Below, in pieces: positions 1 to 9,158 of a stretch of 64,000 nucleotides of DNA. The DNA comes from Alteribacillus sp041949975. Lineage in GTDB: Bacteria > Bacillota > Bacilli > Bacillales > Marinococcaceae. Each line of letters starts with the position of its first letter. Position 1 is the first letter of the stretch. Below the pieces are notes generated by a model. The model ran no database searches. It was not told the origin of the DNA and was given only the letters and a program-made list of their open reading frames with translations. Location: the NCBI RefSeq assembly GCF_041949975.1, contig NZ_JBHFQG010000013.1, positions 1-64,000 of the forward strand. Direction: 5' to 3'. A program made the translations under genes and the position numbers.

Positions 1-708
1 ACGGCTCTTTCTACTTTACGGAGGTTTCCTCTTCCACAGGACATTGTCCGGATGACACCGGAAACGATCGTCGAGGAATGGAAACAGTACTCCAAAAGAC
101 CGGAAGGCCTGAAACGGGCCAAAAAGCCCCATAAATCTGCAGAACGCAGTATCGGCATCAGAGTTGGATTGGCATTTGCCAGGCAGGAACTGAAGGCGTT
201 ACTAGAACAGTATGACCTCAATTCCCGACAGATAGAAAATTTGGAATCGCAACTGTCCGAACAAGTCGACAATCTCCCTGGCGCCGAACAAAGGAGGGAT
301 ATCAAAGGACTTAGTGAGATGACGATTGCAGCCTTCTTTGCCGAAATAGGGGACATTCATCAGTACCGTCATCCAAAACAGCTGATCAGCCTGGCCGGTC
401 TAGACTTAAAAGAGAACAGCTCAGGTTTACACAAGGGCCAAACAACCATTAGTAAACGAGGACGAAGACGATTACGCCGTATTTTATTTTTAGCGATTCG
501 TCCCCTCGTTGCTCACAATGACACGTTCCGCGCCCTTCATGACGAGCTGACCCAACGTTCTGACCGCCCGTTGAAAAAGACACAGTCTCTGGTAGCCCTG
601 TGTGGAAAACTTCTCAAAGTATTGTTTGTGATCGGTCAGCGAGAATGTGACTTTGATGGAGAGAAGCTCCTGCGAGATCGACATCGAGCTCAGGCGAAAG
701 CCGTATAG
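1..708 (+). CDS. IS110-family transposase, C-terminal part
   Basis: The reading frame is open from base 1, so the gene starts outside the window and only about 235 C-terminal residues are seen. The visible part has a coiled linker, then a Transposase_20-type domain: a helix-hairpin-helix-like stretch (GLSEMTIAAFFAEIGD), the LISLAGLD segment and the basic ISKRGRRRLRRIL segment typical of IS110-family C-termini. IS110 enzymes are DEDD recombinases; their catalytic N-terminal domain would lie upstream. The protein differs clearly from the dead IS110 copy at 9457-10670, so two distinct IS110 elements flank the first catabolic block. No frameshift is seen in the visible part. Confidence 0.85.
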   Translation, partial: TALSTLRRFPLPQDIVRMTPETIVEEWKQYSKRPEGLKRAKKPHKSAERSIGIRVGLAFARQELKALLEQYDLNSRQIENLESQLSEQVDNLPGAEQRRDIKGLSEMTIAAFFAEIGDIHQYRHPKQLISLAGLDLKENSSGLHKGQTTISKRGRRRLRRILFLAIRPLVAHNDTFRALHDELTQRSDRPLKKTQSLVALCGKLLKVLFVIGQRECDFDGEKLLRDRHRAQAKAV

Positions 709-1149
709 CGAAAACGCTCATTTTACACCTTGTTTATCTTGTCTTCTTACTTATATAAATACCAATAGTGCCGAGGCGGCGTTCATTTTTTCCATTCGGG
801 CTTAGACCCAGCAAGGGAGCTTAGCCGCCCCCCCACCACATGGATACGCCGGACGAGGGAATGTGTATATAGTAACTTAAAAGTGAGCCACCATCCAGTG
901 ATATATGGGAGGGTTAGCGACCATGTGCCAAGTGGGTGATATAGACGCACGGTCATACAATTTTTTCCAAACACGCCCTTTTGGAATAATTGGACGGTAT
1001 CCCCATTGGAATAATTTGTATTCATAAACAGTATCTGTATTCAGTGAGTGGGAAGACATAAATCTATTGAAATCGATAGGTGAGAAATTCCAAGAAAACA
1101 AGAGTATATGAAAGAATAATTAATTACAAAGAGGGAGGGAGGAGATTTA
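709..1149. other. IS110 3' flank with GC-rich structured segment; leader of the next operon
   Basis: No convincing gene lies here. Bases about 770-875 are GC-rich against AT-rich surroundings and contain GGCGGC (775-780) pairing with GCCGCC (823-828). In the IS1111 branch of the IS110 family the guide RNA is encoded downstream of the transposase, so this could be such a segment or simply the element's right end. The exact element boundary cannot be fixed. The last 20 bases form a strong ribosome site (GGGAGGGAGGAG) for the hydratase gene at 1150. Confidence 0.35.
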
Positions 1150-1932
1150 ATGGTTTTAAAATTAGATCATGTCGAAAATGAAAAAATTGCTGTATTAACT
1201 TTAAACCGGCCAGAAGTTTTAAATGCACTAAATACAGAACTCGGATTAGAAATGATTACAGCGTTAAAAGAAGTGGCTGAAGATAAAAAAACACGGGTTA
1301 TCGTAATAACGGCAGAGGGGGATCGCGCTTTTTGTGTAGGCGGTGATTTAAAAGAGCGTAACCATATGACAGATGAACAATGGTTGAAGCAGCATCTAAT
1401 GTTTCAAGAACTTTTTCAACGAATCAGGCAATCAAAAAAACCTGTCATTACAGCAGTTAATGGCTTTGCCCTCGGTGGTGGTTGTGAGTTGGCAATGAGT
1501 GGTTCTTTAATTTATGCTTCCGATCGTGCCCTCTTTGGCCTGCCGGAGGTAACAAGAGGGATTATCCCAGGAGTGGGAGGAACTCAAACTGTGGGCAGAT
1601 TCCTTCCGCGCGTCCATGCCATGAAAATGCTTTTGACAGGGGAAGCAATCCAAGTAGACGAAGCCTTGCAACTCGGAATGGTAAACGATGCCCTCCCGCC
1701 TGATCAGGTGCTGCGAGCAGCACTAGAAACGGCGCGCCTCATTTCTGATAATTCACCGATAGCTGTTCGAATGGCAAAAAAGGCATTCACCAGAGGAGTG
1801 GATATGCCATTAGAAGAAGGGATAGAGTTTGCCTTGGAATGCTATAATCGCACGGTTTCACACCCCGATCGTCAAGAAGGGGTTCAGGCTTTTAACGAAA
1901 AAAGAAAGCCTCAATTTCAAGATATCATGTAA
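1150..1932 (+). CDS. enoyl-CoA hydratase/isomerase (crotonase family)
   Basis: A 260-residue crotonase-fold protein, normal family length. It shows the NRPEVLNALN start of the fold, the FCVGGDLKE oxyanion-hole segment, and ALGGGCELA followed by GLPEV. Both glutamates expected for hydratase chemistry are present (E113 and E133), so hydration of a 2,3-enoyl-CoA is the likely reaction in the cytoplasm. It is the first gene of a tight same-strand set with an acyl-CoA dehydrogenase (14-base gap) and a CaiB-type CoA transferase, which suggests a pathway where an acid is loaded on CoA, desaturated and hydrated. The substrate is not known. A strong ribosome site precedes the ATG. Confidence 0.85.
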   Translation: MVLKLDHVENEKIAVLTLNRPEVLNALNTELGLEMITALKEVAEDKKTRVIVITAEGDRAFCVGGDLKERNHMTDEQWLKQHLMFQELFQRIRQSKKPVITAVNGFALGGGCELAMSGSLIYASDRALFGLPEVTRGIIPGVGGTQTVGRFLPRVHAMKMLLTGEAIQVDEALQLGMVNDALPPDQVLRAALETARLISDNSPIAVRMAKKAFTRGVDMPLEEGIEFALECYNRTVSHPDRQEGVQAFNEKRKPQFQDIM

Positions 1933-1946
1933 AGGAGTGGTTTATA

Positions 1947-3107
1947 ATGATTACTGCACAAACCGAAGATATTAAAATGATTCGTCAAAGTATTCACTCT
2001 CTTTGCAAGAACTTTCCTGAGACCTACTGGCAGCAACTTGATAAAAAGGAGGCTTATCCAGAAGAGTTTATCGAAGCACTGACTAAAGATGGCTGGCTCT
2101 CTGTGTTGATTCCTGAAGAATATGGCGGTTCGGGCCTTGGTATTCTTGAAGCGGGGATTATTCTTGAAGAACTGAATCGAAATGGCTGTAATGCGGCGGC
2201 AGGGCACGCCCAAATGTATACAATGGGTGCACTTTTAAATCATGGGAGTGAAGAACAAAAGCAGCGCTGGCTTCCTGACATAGCATCAGGGAAACTGAGG
2301 TTGCAGGCTTTCGGAATTACCGAACCAACAGCAGGATCAGATACAACGAATATAACAACAAATGCAGTCAAAAAAGGGGACAGATATCTCGTAAACGGTC
2401 AAAAAATATGGATCTCGCGCGTGCAGCATTCTGATCTAATTATGCTGCTAGCCAGAACGACCCCAAAAGATCAGGTCAGTAGAAAAACAGATGGAATCAG
2501 TTTGTTTATTATGGATCTTCGAAACCATGCGGGTAAGATCAATGTTCAACCGATTGAAACTATGATTAATCATGAAACGAATGAAATCTTTTTTGAAGAC
2601 GCAGAAATACCGGAAGAAAATCTAATTGGTGAAGAAGGGAAAGGGTTTAAATATCTCCTTAGCGGCGTTAACGCAGAACGGATTCTCATCGCCTCCGAAT
2701 GTTTAGGAGATGGAAAGTATTTTGTTGATAAGTCCGTAGAATATGCGAATACCAGGGTTGTTTTTAACCGTCCGATTGGTCAAAACCAAGGGGTTCAGTT
2801 CCCTATTTCCCAAGCTTACATGGAGATAGAGGCGGCAACGCTCATGAGAAACCAGGCAGCTTACTTATTTTCGGTTGGAGAGAAATGCGGGGCAGAAGCG
2901 AACATGGCCAAATATTTAGCATCCGAAGCGTCCTGGAAAGCAGCAAATGCTGCCATGACAACGTACGGCGGATACGGACTTGCATCAGAATATAACATTG
3001 AAAGAAAATTCCGAGAAGCCAGGCTTCCTCTCGTAGCACCGGTTGCTAATAACCTCGTTTTAAGCTTTGTTGGTCAGCATGTACTAGGGCTGCCCCGTTC
3101 GTATTGA
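1947..3107 (+). CDS. acyl-CoA dehydrogenase
   Basis: A 386-residue flavoprotein of the acyl-CoA dehydrogenase fold: alpha-helical N-domain, the FGITEPTAGSD FAD/substrate segment near 122-132, the KIWIS strand and a C-terminal helical domain with YGGYGLASEYNIER. It would introduce a 2,3-double bond into an acyl-CoA and pass electrons to ETF. The usual catalytic glutamate of the medium-chain type (in a YEGT-like motif) is absent; that region reads ARLPLVAPVANN. A glutamate in helix G (E244, NAERIL) matches the base position of isovaleryl-CoA and long-chain dehydrogenases and is the likely base. It lies between the hydratase and CoA-transferase genes with short gaps. Confidence 0.85.
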   Translation: MITAQTEDIKMIRQSIHSLCKNFPETYWQQLDKKEAYPEEFIEALTKDGWLSVLIPEEYGGSGLGILEAGIILEELNRNGCNAAAGHAQMYTMGALLNHGSEEQKQRWLPDIASGKLRLQAFGITEPTAGSDTTNITTNAVKKGDRYLVNGQKIWISRVQHSDLIMLLARTTPKDQVSRKTDGISLFIMDLRNHAGKINVQPIETMINHETNEIFFEDAEIPEENLIGEEGKGFKYLLSGVNAERILIASECLGDGKYFVDKSVEYANTRVVFNRPIGQNQGVQFPISQAYMEIEAATLMRNQAAYLFSVGEKCGAEANMAKYLASEASWKAANAAMTTYGGYGLASEYNIERKFREARLPLVAPVANNLVLSFVGQHVLGLPRSY

Positions 3108-3133
3108 GCTATGAAAAGAAGGGAGACTCGTAA

Positions 3134-4228
3134 ATGTGGCCATTAGAAGGAATTAAAGTACTGGATTTAACACAAAATGTAGCAGGCCCGTATGCCTCTA
3201 TGATATTGGGGGAATTTGGAGCAGAAGTTACAAAAGTGGAACCGCCAAAGGGAGATCCAACCCGTGCCTGGGGACCTCCTTTTTGGGGAGGATATACCCC
3301 CACATATCTCTCCCTGAACAGGAATAAAACGACCATCATGATTGATATGAAAACAAAGCAAGGCTTGCAAGAGGTGTACAAAAAGATTCAGGAAGCGGAG
3401 GTTGTTCTAGTAAGCAATCGTCCCGCTTCATTAAAAAAACTAGGTTTAGATTATGAAAGCGTGAAAAAACATAATCACCGTATTATTTATGGGGAGGTCA
3501 CAGCATTTGGTAATGAAGGACCGAAGAGCAGTGAACCTGGTTATGATCCCCTCATGCAAGCAATGGCTGGGATAATGAGTGTGACAGGGCATCAAGGGCA
3601 GCCTCCTGTGAGAGTAGGGACCTCTATTATCGATATGTCTACGGGTATGTGGTTATCTATTGGCGTGCTGAATGCGCTTCTTATGCAAACAAATGATAAT
3701 CAAGGAAGAAGAGTAACAAGTTCTCTATACGAATCTGCAGTTGCTTGGATGTCCTATCATATGGCGGCTTACTGGTCTTCAGGAGAAGCCCCAACATCTT
3801 GGGGATCAGGGAATGCAATGATCTCCCCTTATGAAGCTTTTCCGGCTAACGATGGATGGGTTGTCATTGCGGCCGGAAATGACAAACTATTTGAACAACT
3901 TTGTGAAATTCTAAATAAACAAGAATGGCTTCATGAGGAAAGATATAAAACAAATGCGTTAAGAGTAGAAAACCGTGAAGTATTGAGCAATGAAATCAGC
4001 GCGATTACGGCCCAGCATACAACAGAGCATTGGCTACAGCTTTTGAGAAGTAAAGGCATTCCTGTGGCTCCGGTTCTTGATGCAGTTGCTATGGATAAGG
4101 AGCCCCAGCTGAAAGCAAGTGGAATAGTTCAGAAGATCGCCCATCCTGCTATTGATGGTTTTAAATCTATTGGATTACCATTGAAAATTGATGATGAAAG
4201 GCCGCCCTTGCGTTTCCCCCCTTTGTAA
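3134..4228 (+). CDS. CaiB/BaiF family CoA transferase (class III)
   Basis: A 364-residue family III CoA transferase. It opens with LEGIKVLDLTQNVAGPYAS and carries the aspartate of the GYDPLMQAMAG motif, which forms the acyl-anhydride intermediate in this family. It moves CoA between carboxylic acids, here probably activating the acid that the next two gene products oxidise and hydrate. It is slightly shorter than formyl-CoA transferase, as is common for carnitine- and acyl-type members. The ATG at 3134 follows an AAGGGAG ribosome site. The gene ends the acyl-CoA module; the TRAP transporter 136 bases downstream on the same strand may import the substrate (inference). Confidence 0.85.
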   Translation: MWPLEGIKVLDLTQNVAGPYASMILGEFGAEVTKVEPPKGDPTRAWGPPFWGGYTPTYLSLNRNKTTIMIDMKTKQGLQEVYKKIQEAEVVLVSNRPASLKKLGLDYESVKKHNHRIIYGEVTAFGNEGPKSSEPGYDPLMQAMAGIMSVTGHQGQPPVRVGTSIIDMSTGMWLSIGVLNALLMQTNDNQGRRVTSSLYESAVAWMSYHMAAYWSSGEAPTSWGSGNAMISPYEAFPANDGWVVIAAGNDKLFEQLCEILNKQEWLHEERYKTNALRVENREVLSNEISAITAQHTTEHWLQLLRSKGIPVAPVLDAVAMDKEPQLKASGIVQKIAHPAIDGFKSIGLPLKIDDERPPLRFPPL

Positions 4229-4293
4229 TAATGAGTGATAATAAAAATTAAATAATTAAACAACTGTTAGAAGAGTCTGAAATATGAGAGTAT

Positions 4294-4324
4294 TATAATG
4301 TGCATAAATTAAAGCGCTTTATTA
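4294..4324 (+). promoter_or_regulatory. possible -10 element and cre-like site before TRAP operon 1
   Basis: TATAAT lies at 4294-4299 with no good -35 at normal spacing. Just downstream, TTAAAGCGCTTTAT (about 4310-4323) is a palindrome matching 11 of 14 positions of the Bacillus cre consensus. A CcpA site placed just after a start point would fit carbon-catabolite repression of an uptake system. Weak: no -35 and three mismatches. Confidence 0.3.
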
Positions 4325-4364
4325 TTGGACCCAAGGATAAAATCGTTGGAAGGGGTTGAAATTA

Positions 4365-5372
4365 ATGAGTGTTAAAAAAGTATTGAGCTTAGTAATCTAC
4401 TCTTTTACATTTTTACTATTTGTAACAGGATGTGGAGGAGAGTCGGCATCATCATCTGGTGCACAAGATGACGGTAATAACAATGAAGTTTACACGTTAA
4501 ATCTAGCAACTTCATTAGATGAAACTCAAGTTCAAATGGCTGGTGTTCCTATTTTTGAAGAAAAAGTAGAGTCATACAGTGATGGAAGGATAGAGATAAA
4601 CTATATAGGGGGTCCAGAGGCAATTTCAGGGATGAAACAGGGAGAGGCAATTAGATCAGGGGCAATTGATATTTCTTGGACATATAGTTCGTATTATGCC
4701 GAATTGATTCCTGAGGTTCTTGTAACAAACTTTACAGAGTTGAGTTATGAAGAAGAATTAGAACGAGGTAGTTTTGAGTACCTAAACGAATTACACGCTG
4801 ATATGAATGCCTTAATATTAGGACGGACACTTCCTTCACAATATAGATTATATTTAACTGAAGAAGTCGAATCCGCAGAAGATTTAGCTGGACTAAGAAT
4901 TCGTGGAACATCAACGTATGTGCCGACACTTGAATCATTTGGTACAGAGGCAATATCTTTAGAGAGTGGAGAGGTTTACACCGCATTAGAAAGAGGGATG
5001 ATTGACGGGGTAGCTTACAATGAATTCGGAATAACAGATATAAGCGCGGAAGAACTTTTGGAATACCAAGTTTCCCCTTCATTTAACACATTAGATGGGG
5101 TTATATTAATGAATTTGGATGCTTTCGAGCAACTGCCAGGAGATCTTCAAGATGTATTATATACGGCAGCAATCGAAACCTATTATGAAACGGAAGAAGA
5201 AACAAATGACTTTATAGAAGATGAAAAAGAAGTTCTAAAAGAAGCCGGAGTTGAGGAAATTAAATTAACTAATGAAACGGAGTTTTTAGAAACAAGCCTA
5301 GAAGCATCATGGGAGTGGCTGAGTGAAAGAGTTGAAGATCCAGAAACACTAGCGGAATACTTTAGGGAATGA
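4365..5372 (+). CDS. TRAP transporter substrate-binding lipoprotein (DctP family)
   Basis: The ATG at 4365 is preferred over an upstream in-frame TTG because GGAAGGGG sits 9 bases ahead of it. The product (335 aa) has a signal peptide ending in a lipobox (VTGC, Cys near residue 23), so it is anchored outside the membrane. The rest is a DctP-type solute receptor, with the family pattern ESAEDLAGLRIRGTS (the arginine normally binds the substrate carboxylate) and GEVYTALERGMIDGV. It hands a carboxylic acid to the DctQM proteins encoded downstream. The acidic C-terminus suits a halotolerant host. The 260-base gap to dctQ contains a stem-loop. Confidence 0.9.
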   Translation: MSVKKVLSLVIYSFTFLLFVTGCGGESASSSGAQDDGNNNEVYTLNLATSLDETQVQMAGVPIFEEKVESYSDGRIEINYIGGPEAISGMKQGEAIRSGAIDISWTYSSYYAELIPEVLVTNFTELSYEEELERGSFEYLNELHADMNALILGRTLPSQYRLYLTEEVESAEDLAGLRIRGTSTYVPTLESFGTEAISLESGEVYTALERGMIDGVAYNEFGITDISAEELLEYQVSPSFNTLDGVILMNLDAFEQLPGDLQDVLYTAAIETYYETEEETNDFIEDEKEVLKEAGVEEIKLTNETEFLETSLEASWEWLSERVEDPETLAEYFRE

Positions 5373-5436
5373 AACGTTTAAATACTAAAGGACGTTGCAG
5401 GTTTTTTAGATTAGTTTATGGAAAGCTTACTTGATA

Positions 5437-5485
5437 GCCCTAAGATGACTGGAGATAATGTATAACTACACTGACATCTTAGGGC
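5437..5485 (+). repeat. perfect 11-bp inverted repeat between dctP and dctQ
   Basis: GCCCTAAGATG (5437-5447) is exactly complementary to CATCTTAGGGC (5475-5485), with a 27-base loop and no following T-run. In binding-protein operons such intercistronic stems often stabilise or terminate the upstream message so that the receptor is made in excess over the membrane subunits. This role is inferred. Confidence 0.6.
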
Positions 5486-5632
5486 ATATTGACAAAATGT
5501 TAGTTTGCTTTTAGGTATTAAAAAAATTTGTTTTCTATGTGGAGAGAAGTGAAGTGAGATGAGAGAAGACATTGGTATAAATTTTTTGGTGTTTTTTTCT
5601 CACCAAATTAGAATCAGGAGGGGGTATATTTA

Positions 5633-6190
5633 GTGAATGGGCGAACATCCCATAAAGGGCTACTCTATATTAAAAAAATTCTATCGAGATGCGAATTTGT
5701 TTTACTTGTTTTATCATGTATTAGTGTTTTCATAATGGTTATCATTATGACTTATGGGGTTATAGGAAGACAGTTTTTTAACAGTTCCGTTTTATGGGCA
5801 ACGGAAGCTTCAACCTTTTTAATGGTATACCTAACGTTTTTATCTATGCCCTGGATTTTACAAATTGGGGGGCATGTAAAGATTGATATTTTTGTAGCAT
5901 CTTTAAGTAGAAAAAAACTGAAGTTTCTTAATATATTGGTTTATACATTATGTACAATAGCTATGGCTATCTTTTTTTGGTATAGCTTGAATATCACAAT
6001 AGATAGCTTTCAAAGAGGTACTGTATTACTGGATTCTGTTTCATGGCCAGAATATCTCCTGATGCTTCCAATACCAGTTGGCTCTTTCTTTCTAACGGTA
6101 CGTTTCATTTTATTTTTACTTGAAATTTTTTATGAATTTGACAAAGATAAGGAAAAACTAAATAAGGAGGTGGAGATACCAAAAAAATAG
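5633..6190 (+). CDS. TRAP transporter small permease (DctQ family)
   Basis: A 185-residue protein with four predicted membrane helices (about 25-45, 60-80, 97-120 and 140-163), the layout of DctQ small subunits, including a WATEAS segment after helix 1. The GTG at 5633 is chosen because AGGAGGGGG precedes it by about 8 bases; the nearby ATG is out of frame. It pairs with the DctM protein encoded 59 bases downstream to form the sodium-coupled permease that works with the DctP lipoprotein. Assignment rests on topology and position more than on motifs. Confidence 0.85.
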   Translation: MNGRTSHKGLLYIKKILSRCEFVLLVLSCISVFIMVIIMTYGVIGRQFFNSSVLWATEASTFLMVYLTFLSMPWILQIGGHVKIDIFVASLSRKKLKFLNILVYTLCTIAMAIFFWYSLNITIDSFQRGTVLLDSVSWPEYLLMLPIPVGSFFLTVRFILFLLEIFYEFDKDKEKLNKEVEIPKK

Positions 6191-6249
6191 TCAGAAAATT
6201 AACGTGTGATTGAAATTTAAGATAATTAAGGTGACGGAGGTGAGGCTAA

Positions 6250-7569
6250 GTGTTGGAGTGGTGGGTGGTATTAATACTATTCTTCCTTTTTCTAATAACT
6301 TTTGTTTTCAGCGGTATGCCAGTGGCATTTGCATTTTTACTGGTAAATATTATTATTGCAACATTAGTTATTGGTTTTGAAAGTGGGATGGAGACTCTAA
6401 TATTCAGCGCTTTTGAATCTGTTGCAAGTTTTGCACTTACCCCCATACCGCTATTTGTTTTAATGGGGGAGTTATTATTTCATTCAGGGCTAGTTATGAA
6501 AGTATTAGATGTATTTTCTAAACTTATGGGGAGGATACCAAGTCGATTAAGTATTTTAACAATAGTTACCGGTACGATGTTTTCAGCACTAAGTGGTTCA
6601 GCCGTTGCTAACGCCGCAATGTTAGGTTCTTCATTAACACCTGAAATGCAGAAAAGAGGATATCATCTAAAAATGATAGTTGGCCCTATTTTAGCTGCTG
6701 GATCTTTAGCAGCGATAATTCCACCAAGTGCAACAGCAGTACTTTTAGGTAGTCTAGGAAGAATTTCAGTAGGTGATTTACTTATAGCATGTATTATGCC
6801 AGGGTTATTAATTTCGATAATACTTTTAACTTATTATTTTGTTTTAGGGAAAATAAATCCATTATTAGCACCTCAATATGAAATAAACAAATCTGGTTGG
6901 GGGGGACGTTTACGGTCTTTCTTCGTTCACGTTTTTCCGATGTTACTTCTAATAATATTGGTACTTGGGCTTATTTTTTCAGGTTTTGCTACACCTACAG
7001 AATCTGCAGCGGTCGGAGCATTGGGGACATTGATTTTACCTCTTCTATATGGAAGATTAAATACAACTGTTTTGGCAAAATCATTAACAGGGACAATTAA
7101 AGTCAGTGGAATGATCTTGTTGATACTTGCAGCTGCAGCAGGTTTTAGTCAATTATTGGCTTATACTGGTGCTACAAGAGGATTAATAAATCTTATAATG
7201 TCAATGGATGTATTTCCAATCGTGACAATAATTTTGATGTTGTTTATTGTCGTTATACTAGGAACTTTTATTGATCCTATCTCTATCATGATGATCACTA
7301 TACCTTTGTTTTTACCTATGGTGACAGCGTTAGAATACAATCTTGTCTGGTTTGGTGTATTAATGCTTATCTGTTTAGGGCTTGGTAATATTACACCGCC
7401 GTTTGGAACTTTATTATTTGTCATGAAAGGGGTGTTACCTGAAGATGTTCCGATGAAAGAAATATATAAAAGTGTGATAGGTATCGTTATTTTGAAGGTA
7501 AGCGCAATAGTTTTATTAATAATATTTCCGGAAATTATTCTTTGGCTGCCTTCACTACCAAGCAATTAA
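6250..7569 (+). CDS. TRAP transporter large permease (DctM family)
   Basis: A 439-residue integral membrane protein with about 12 hydrophobic segments. Family marks are FSALSGSAVANAAMLG, AAIIPPSATAVLLG, FATPTESAAVGALG and GNITPPFGTLLF. It is the transport-competent subunit that uses a sodium gradient to bring in the acid delivered by DctP. The GTG at 6250 follows GGAGG. The gene completes TRAP operon 1. A short stem (TTGTTCA/TGAACAA, 7580-7602) follows the stop, before the aldehyde dehydrogenase gene. Confidence 0.92.
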   Translation: MLEWWVVLILFFLFLITFVFSGMPVAFAFLLVNIIIATLVIGFESGMETLIFSAFESVASFALTPIPLFVLMGELLFHSGLVMKVLDVFSKLMGRIPSRLSILTIVTGTMFSALSGSAVANAAMLGSSLTPEMQKRGYHLKMIVGPILAAGSLAAIIPPSATAVLLGSLGRISVGDLLIACIMPGLLISIILLTYYFVLGKINPLLAPQYEINKSGWGGRLRSFFVHVFPMLLLIILVLGLIFSGFATPTESAAVGALGTLILPLLYGRLNTTVLAKSLTGTIKVSGMILLILAAAAGFSQLLAYTGATRGLINLIMSMDVFPIVTIILMLFIVVILGTFIDPISIMMITIPLFLPMVTALEYNLVWFGVLMLICLGLGNITPPFGTLLFVMKGVLPEDVPMKEIYKSVIGIVILKVSAIVLLIIFPEIILWLPSLPSN

Positions 7570-7658
7570 GTATTGTTTTTTGTTCAGATTAGTAATGAAC
7601 AACAAAATAAATATGTTTTTAATTGAAAATAATTTCATAGAAAGGGAAAGGTGAAAAA

Positions 7659-9158
7659 ATGAAAGAAAAAAATGATATTAAGCGTTATCAAATGTATATT
7701 GGAGGTAAGTTTGTAGATTCATTAGATGAATCCTACTTTCAATCAATTAATCCATTTTCAGGGGAAGTGTGGGCAGATATTCCTAGAGGCGGGAAGGAAG
7801 ATGTGGATAAAGCTTTTCAGGCTGCAAGAGAATGTTATGAGTCACAAGAATGGAGGGCGCTATCTCCTACCAAACGTGGAAAGTTGTTACGGAAACTAGC
7901 GGAGGCTATTGAAAATAATGCTGAACACCTAGCGAAAATTGAGACTCGAGATAATGGAAAGCTTTATAAAGAAATGCTCGCACAATTGAAAGCAATCCCT
8001 TCTTGGTTTGAATATTATGCTGGTTTGGCAGACAAGGTCGAAGGGAGCGTTATTCCGCTCGATCGACAGAGTGTTTTCAATTATACTCTACGAGAACCTT
8101 TAGGTGTTATAGCATGTATTACTCCGTGGAATTCACCACTTTTGCTTGCTACCTGGAAAGTAGCTCCTGCATTGGCTGCGGGAAATACAGTCGTTCTTAA
8201 ACCATCGGAATATACATCCGCTTCAACCTTGGAGTTGGCGAAGATTTTTAATGAGGTTGGATTCCCAGCTGGGACACTTAATATGGTAACTGGGTATGGC
8301 CATACTGTGGGCGATGTTCTATCTAAGCATCCATTGGCTAATAAAGTTGCATTCACTGGTGGTACAGAAACTGGCCGAAAAGTAGCAACGAATGCTGCTT
8401 CACATTTAGCAGGTGTCACTTTAGAGCTGGGAGGCAAAAGTCCAAATATTGTTTTTGCTGATGCAGATCTGGATGCAGCGGAAGCAGGAGTGATTGCTGG
8501 TATTTTTGCGGCTAGCGGACAAACGTGTATTGCAGGGTCTCGGTTGTTTATTGAAAGGTCCATTGCAGATGAATTTTTGAATAGAATTGTTGATCGAGCA
8601 AAGAGTATTAAGCTCGGAGACCCAAATGAACCAGAGACACAAATGGGGCCGTCAGCTACTCCTACTCAATTAAAAAAGATAGAAGAATATGTAAATATCT
8701 CGGTTGATGAAGGTGCAAAAGTATTAGCAGGGGGAGAACAGCCCAAAGAACCAGCGTTGTCTAAGGGATTGTTTTTTTACCCTACGGTTTTAACCGAGGT
8801 CAATAACTCTATGAGAATTTGTCAAGAAGAAGTCTTTGGGCCAGTACTAAGCGTTATTCCATTTGATAGTGAGGAAGAAGTAGTTAAAATGGCTAACGAT
8901 ACTGAATTTGGTTTGGGAGCAGGTATATGGACTAATAATCTTAAAAAGAGCCATCGGATGGCACGTGCTATAGAAAGCGGAACAGTTTGGATTAATACCT
9001 ACCGAGCTACTGCGTCCAATTCTCCTTTTGGAGGGTATAAAAATAGTGGACTAGGCCGTGAAAGCGGGTTAGATGCTATTTACGAATATATGCAGACGAA
9101 AAGCGTTTGGGTAGAACTCTCCGATGAAATTAGTGATCCCTTTTCAATTAGAACATAA
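7659..9158 (+). CDS. NAD(P)-dependent aldehyde dehydrogenase
   Basis: A 499-residue aldehyde dehydrogenase of full length. The Rossmann segment ITPWNSP, the catalytic glutamate in LELGGKSPN (E256) and the nucleophilic cysteine in SGQTCIAGSR (C290) are all present, so the enzyme should oxidise an aldehyde to an acid. It is 89 bases after the TRAP large permease and may belong to the same catabolic set; the aldehyde is not known. Its 3' part is echoed by a decayed 100-base copy at 21636-21733. The ribosome site AGAAAGGGAAAGG precedes the ATG. Confidence 0.9.
   Translation: MKEKNDIKRYQMYIGGKFVDSLDESYFQSINPFSGEVWADIPRGGKEDVDKAFQAARECYESQEWRALSPTKRGKLLRKLAEAIENNAEHLAKIETRDNGKLYKEMLAQLKAIPSWFEYYAGLADKVEGSVIPLDRQSVFNYTLREPLGVIACITPWNSPLLLATWKVAPALAAGNTVVLKPSEYTSASTLELAKIFNEVGFPAGTLNMVTGYGHTVGDVLSKHPLANKVAFTGGTETGRKVATNAASHLAGVTLELGGKSPNIVFADADLDAAEAGVIAGIFAASGQTCIAGSRLFIERSIADEFLNRIVDRAKSIKLGDPNEPETQMGPSATPTQLKKIEEYVNISVDEGAKVLAGGEQPKEPALSKGLFFYPTVLTEVNNSMRICQEEVFGPVLSVIPFDSEEEVVKMANDTEFGLGAGIWTNNLKKSHRMARAIESGTVWINTYRATASNSPFGGYKNSGLGRESGLDAIYEYMQTKSVWVELSDEISDPFSIRT

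Noticed and set aside
783..1101. Minus-strand open frames of 74-80 codons beside the IS110 end
   Set aside because: No ribosome site or family match; they cross the structured GC-rich segment and look like chance frames.
4310..4323. cre site as a firm call
   Set aside because: Three mismatches to consensus, so kept only as a low-confidence part of the promoter entry.
8081..8642. Long minus-strand frames inside the aldehyde dehydrogenase gene
   Set aside because: Shadow frames of a strongly coding gene; no start signal and no family.
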